A stretch of 7,035 nt of DNA, taken from positions 1 to 7,035 of the forward strand of contig CAJWIA010000076.1 of the NCBI GenBank assembly GCA_913040765.1, read 5' to 3'. Source of the stretch: an uncultured Anaerolineales bacterium. GTDB lineage: Bacteria > Chloroflexota > Anaerolineae > Anaerolineales > UBA11657. Numbering within the stretch: position 1 is the first letter of the stretch; the number at the start of each line of letters is the position of its first letter. This document shows, piece by piece, positions 4,512 to 7,035 of the stretch. The notes beneath the pieces were generated by a model, which had not been told where the DNA came from, did no database searches, and worked only from the letters and a program-made list of their open reading frames with translations. The translations under genes were made by a program, and so were the position numbers.

Positions 4512-6794
4512 ATGGCCAACATTATGAAGTCATACACTCCTCTACGACTGTTGCTAATATTGTTTGTAGGTGTTGCATTTGCGTACAACCAATCAACACC
4601 GATTTTTGAGGCTTCTGATGAAGCGTGGCACTATGGAGTTGTAAGAGAAATTGCATCTGGTCGTGGTTTGCCTACACAACAGACTGGAGAAATTACTACG
4701 TATAGACAAGAAGGTAGCCAGCCACCGTTCTACTATTTGATTGGTGCAGGATTGATTTCTTGGATTGATGATTTTGATTCTCTCAGTCGTTATTCATACA
4801 ATCCTTTTGGTCAAATAGGTGTTCCAGGAACTACCACAAATGTAAACATGTTTCGTCATACTAATCTTGAGGAATTTCCCTTGACTGGTGTTGCTATGGC
4901 TGTGCATTTGCTCCGGTGGTTTTCTATATTGTTAGGATGTGGAACTGTGGCGCTTACATATTTTGTTGCCAAAGCTCTTTTCCCAGGGCAGGTTACTTTA
5001 CCAATTCTGGCAGCATCGTTTACCGCGTTTAACCCGATGTTTGTTTTCATTAGTGCATCAGTGAACAATGATAATGGTGTCTGGTTTTTGGCTTCACTTA
5101 TTATTTACACTCTTATTCTAATAGTTAATCTTGACAACAATGCTTTGTTGATTCCATCATGGTTTCCAAGCAAATTATTACAACGGCAATTTGCACCCTG
5201 GTTGTTAGGCTTACTTATTGGATTGGCAATTCTCACCAAACTTTCTGCACTACTGTTGATGCCAGTTGTCGTCATATATCTTATATGGAGAAAACAACAT
5301 TCTCGTAACTGGTTACAATCATTCCGAGAAGGGTTAATTATTGCATCATGTGTATTAGTATTGACTGGCTGGTGGTTTTACAGGAATTTGATTTTGTATG
5401 ATGAATTTCTAGGTACTAACATGATGGCAGAAATTTACGGTTTTGTGAGAACTGGACCACCAACTTGGGACGAATTGATATTAGAGTGGAGAGGTTGGTG
5501 GTATTCCCTGTGGGGAATCTTTGGGGCTTTTAACATAATTCCTGGAAGATGGTTTATTGCGACTATAAATGGATTAGTCTTAATTGCTGTGAGTGGTGGC
5601 ATTGTATCAATTGTTAGGAGGTACTTGTCTGGTGTAAATATTAAAAAAATCCATATAACACATATTTTAGCAGGCTCATTTATACTTTTTACTCTTGTGG
5701 GAAATGTTTATTGGTCTTTGAATCAACATGCTTCGCAAGGTAGGCTGGCAATAATCGCGGTGACGGTTTTCAGCACGTATTTAGCTGCGGGAATGATTTC
5801 GCTATTTGGACAACAATTACAAAAATTATTTTCCATTGCTGTAGTTATTGTGTTACTAATTGTGTCTCTTTTGATGGTGAAATTATATATTGCACCTAGC
5901 TACAATATACCAAAATATATTGCATACGAAGAGATTCCTGCAGATATGATAGTTAGTGGAGCTACTTTTAATAAAGAGATTGAGCTCGTAGGTTATTCCG
6001 TACTCAATAATACTATTACTACAGATGATTCATTGCAAGTTACGTTATATTGGCGTGGCAAGTCATATATGGATAGTGATTACAACCTTGCAATTAATGT
6101 GTATGGATATGGGATGGAAAATATCTCTAAATTAGATACTTGGCCAGGTGGTGGTCTACTGCCTACTGCAGAATGGGAACCTGATGTAATTTACCCCGAC
6201 ACATATGTGTTACCTATATTAAGCTCCTCTGAAGCGCCCACAATTACGCGTATGGGCTTGTCCTTCTGGGATGATGACTTAAGTGATTCGCTTCCGATAA
6301 GTGTAAATGATGTGACAATTGAGTCCTTACTGCTTGATTTGGGACGTCTAATACCTGCGCATGAACAAAATTATATTCCAGAAGTGAAAGACGGATCTGT
6401 TTTTGCCTCTGGTGCTAAATTGTTGGGATATAGTATTGCAGAGCATGAAGCGCCTGAAATTTCTTTTACGTTGTATTGGCATGCTGAAAGCACAATCACG
6501 AATGATTTAACAGTGTTCGTTCATATGATAGATTCGTCGGGCGATATTGTTGCCCAAGCTGATGGACCCCCTTCACATGGTTATTGGCCAACATCAGAAT
6601 GGGAGCTGGGAATTGTTGTGTCAGATCACCATAATCTGGATCATGACATAGACATATCTAGAGAGACTTATACCATAGTAATTGGTTTATATGATCCAGT
6701 ATCGGGATTACGTGTGCCCGCGTACAGTTCTACAGGTTTTGAGTGGGATAATTGGGCTGTTCCAATTCACACTATAGGGATATCAGCACAATAA
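4512..6794 (+). CDS. GT-C-like membrane glycosyltransferase with two tandem C-terminal beta-type domains
   Basis: A 760-residue membrane protein. About residues 10-460 hold roughly ten or more hydrophobic segments. The first large outside loop contains EASDEAWHY (33-41), whose acidic residues (D36, E37) sit where polyprenyl-phosphate-sugar-dependent GT-C enzymes (PMT/ArnT, GT39 and DUF2142-like proteins) have their catalytic acid. Further family-like segments are YRQEGSQPPFYY (64-75), FNPMFVFISASVNNDN (173-188), LTKLSALLLMPV (241-252) and NQHASQGRLAIIAV (404-417), the last like the QGRY segment of relatives. By family analogy it would move a sugar from a lipid carrier to an acceptor on the outer face of the membrane; donor and acceptor are unknown. 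Residues about 485-760 form two related outside domains with LxGYS, TLYW and PTxEWE motifs. The start ATG has no Shine-Dalgarno sequence; ATG 4524 is an alternative and an in-frame stop at 4482 limits extension. Probably not part of the iron operon. Confidence 0.75.
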   Translation: MANIMKSYTPLRLLLILFVGVAFAYNQSTPIFEASDEAWHYGVVREIASGRGLPTQQTGEITTYRQEGSQPPFYYLIGAGLISWIDDFDSLSRYSYNPFGQIGVPGTTTNVNMFRHTNLEEFPLTGVAMAVHLLRWFSILLGCGTVALTYFVAKALFPGQVTLPILAASFTAFNPMFVFISASVNNDNGVWFLASLIIYTLILIVNLDNNALLIPSWFPSKLLQRQFAPWLLGLLIGLAILTKLSALLLMPVVVIYLIWRKQHSRNWLQSFREGLIIASCVLVLTGWWFYRNLILYDEFLGTNMMAEIYGFVRTGPPTWDELILEWRGWWYSLWGIFGAFNIIPGRWFIATINGLVLIAVSGGIVSIVRRYLSGVNIKKIHITHILAGSFILFTLVGNVYWSLNQHASQGRLAIIAVTVFSTYLAAGMISLFGQQLQKLFSIAVVIVLLIVSLLMVKLYIAPSYNIPKYIAYEEIPADMIVSGATFNKEIELVGYSVLNNTITTDDSLQVTLYWRGKSYMDSDYNLAINVYGYGMENISKLDTWPGGGLLPTAEWEPDVIYPDTYVLPILSSSEAPTITRMGLSFWDDDLSDSLPISVNDVTIESLLLDLGRLIPAHEQNYIPEVKDGSVFASGAKLLGYSIAEHEAPEISFTLYWHAESTITNDLTVFVHMIDSSGDIVAQADGPPSHGYWPTSEWELGIVVSDHHNLDHDIDISRETYTIVIGLYDPVSGLRVPAYSSTGFEWDNWAVPIHTIGISAQ
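5964..6793 (+). repeat. Internal duplication: two related C-terminal domains in the glycosyltransferase
   Basis: At protein level, residues about 485-612 and 630-757 share the same order of motifs at an offset of about 145 residues: ELVGYSV versus KLLGYSI, then VTLYWRGKS versus FTLYWHAES, then NLAINVY versus DLTVFVH, then PTAEWEPD versus PTSEWELG. The alternating hydrophobic pattern suggests beta-sandwich folds outside the membrane. The DNA copies have diverged, so this is an old duplication and not a recent repeat. Such domains may bind carbohydrate or help position the acceptor, but this is unproven. Confidence 0.65.
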
Positions 6795-6817
6795 GTTTTG
6801 TCAGTGGCGGTATACTT

Positions 6818-6851
6818 AGGACATGCCTGTATCATATTTCAGGCATATCCT
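6818..6851. terminator. Long imperfect stem-loop after the glycosyltransferase gene
   Basis: AGGACATGCCTG (6818-6829) pairs with CAGGCATATCCT (6840-6851) over 12 positions with a single C/A mismatch, and two G-U pairs could extend the base. The loop is 10 nt (TATCATATTT). It lies 24 nt after the stop codon and before the next gene, where a terminator is expected. No T run follows on either strand, so it is not a standard intrinsic terminator. It may be a factor-dependent or mRNA 3'-end stabilising hairpin, or a palindromic binding site. Confidence 0.5.
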
Positions 6852-6929
6852 GGTGAAGTGCGTTTATATTAACTAGTACTATTTAGTCTTGGTAATATAT
6901 GTGCGAATGTTCGGTGATGTAACTACTTA

Positions 6930-6937
6930 TATATAAA
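6930..6937 (+). promoter_or_regulatory. Possible -10 element for the last gene (leaderless start)
   Basis: TATATAAA at 6930-6937 ends 5 nt before ATG 6943, and no Shine-Dalgarno sequence is present. If TATATA (6930-6935) acts as a -10 element, transcription would begin at or next to the ATG, giving a leaderless mRNA. No good -35 hexamer is seen 16-18 nt upstream, and the stretch is simply AT-rich, so this is speculative. Confidence 0.2.
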
Positions 6938-6942
6938 ACATT

Positions 6943-7035
6943 ATGTCCAAGAGGATTTTGTTAGTAGTGTTGGGTCTATTTGTTAGCTTGTATTGGTATG
7001 GTTACGCCAGTGCGTCAACACGACCCCCCTCTACT
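6943..7035 (+). CDS. N-terminus of a probably exported protein, cut by the window end
   Basis: Thirty-one codons are open from ATG 6943 to the last base of the window, with no stop. An in-frame TAA at 6934 makes this ATG the first possible start. The peptide begins MSKRILLVVLGLFVSLYWYG, with basic residues followed by a hydrophobic core, and continues YASASTRPPST. This has the shape of a signal peptide, with a likely signal peptidase I site after ASA (about residue 25). A single N-terminal membrane anchor is the alternative. The protein's function cannot be read from this fragment. It follows the glycosyltransferase gene by 148 nt with a stem-loop between, so it may be a separate transcription unit. 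There is no recognisable ribosome binding site. Confidence 0.55.
   Translation, partial: MSKRILLVVLGLFVSLYWYGYASASTRPPST

Noticed and set aside
4501..4527. Eight-codon frame (ATG 4501 to TGA 4527) overlapping the glycosyltransferase start as a leader peptide
   Set aside because: No ribosome binding site and no attenuation-like structure or codon bias; such tiny frames arise by chance.
1..7035. Mobile elements, CRISPR arrays, tRNA or rRNA genes
   Set aside because: I saw no transposase or integrase motifs, no regularly spaced direct repeats, and no tRNA- or rRNA-like segments; the gaps between genes are all under 150 nt.

Overview
The window carries a compact iron-acquisition locus followed by a cell-envelope glycosyltransferase gene. 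All the genes I can support are on the + strand. The best taxonomic clue is the lipoprotein at 638-1729. Right after its lipobox cysteine it has a Val/Glu/Lys-rich linker (VVEVVKEIPVEKVVEV), which is very common in solute-binding lipoproteins of Chloroflexota. The large membrane protein at 4512-6794 also resembles Chloroflexota GT-C proteins: an EASDEAWHY motif in its first outside loop, then RQEGSQPP and FNPMF..SASVNNDN. The base composition is moderately AT-rich (about 40% GC judged by eye). I therefore suggest a low-GC Chloroflexota member, perhaps from an environmental or metagenomic assembly. This is an inference and not a proof.

Layout: (1) 42-491, a complete Fur-family metalloregulator. 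(2) 492-637, a regulatory gap with a perfect 6-2-6 palindrome at 515-528 and a Fur-box-like sequence at 560-578 that matches 13 of 19 positions of the classical consensus. (3) 638-1729, the Fe(III)-binding lipoprotein FbpA. (4) 1730-1815, a gap with a small hairpin followed by a T run, possibly limiting readthrough into the permease gene. (5) 1816-3396, the fused two-domain permease FbpB. (6) 3401-4438, the ATPase FbpC, 4 nt after fbpB. (7) 4439-4511, a short gap with a 6-bp hairpin. (8) 4512-6794, a 760-residue GT-C-like membrane protein with two tandem, mutually similar C-terminal beta-type domains. (9) 6795-6942, a gap with a long imperfect stem-loop at 6818-6851. (10) 6943-7035, the first 31 codons of a gene for a probably exported protein, cut by the window end.

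How the parts fit: FbpA captures ferric iron outside the cytoplasmic membrane, FbpB forms the channel and FbpC powers import. The Fur protein encoded just upstream is the obvious candidate to repress the transporter through the box at 560-578, giving a self-contained iron-responsive module. The glycosyltransferase and the last partial gene look like a separate envelope-related unit, because the gap before them is longer and has a hairpin and they have no visible ribosome binding sites. I see no mobile element, CRISPR array, tRNA or rRNA. I do not see a clearly new biological system here. The most useful observations are the candidate Fur operator, the fbpA-fbpB hairpin, and the duplicated C-terminal module of the glycosyltransferase.
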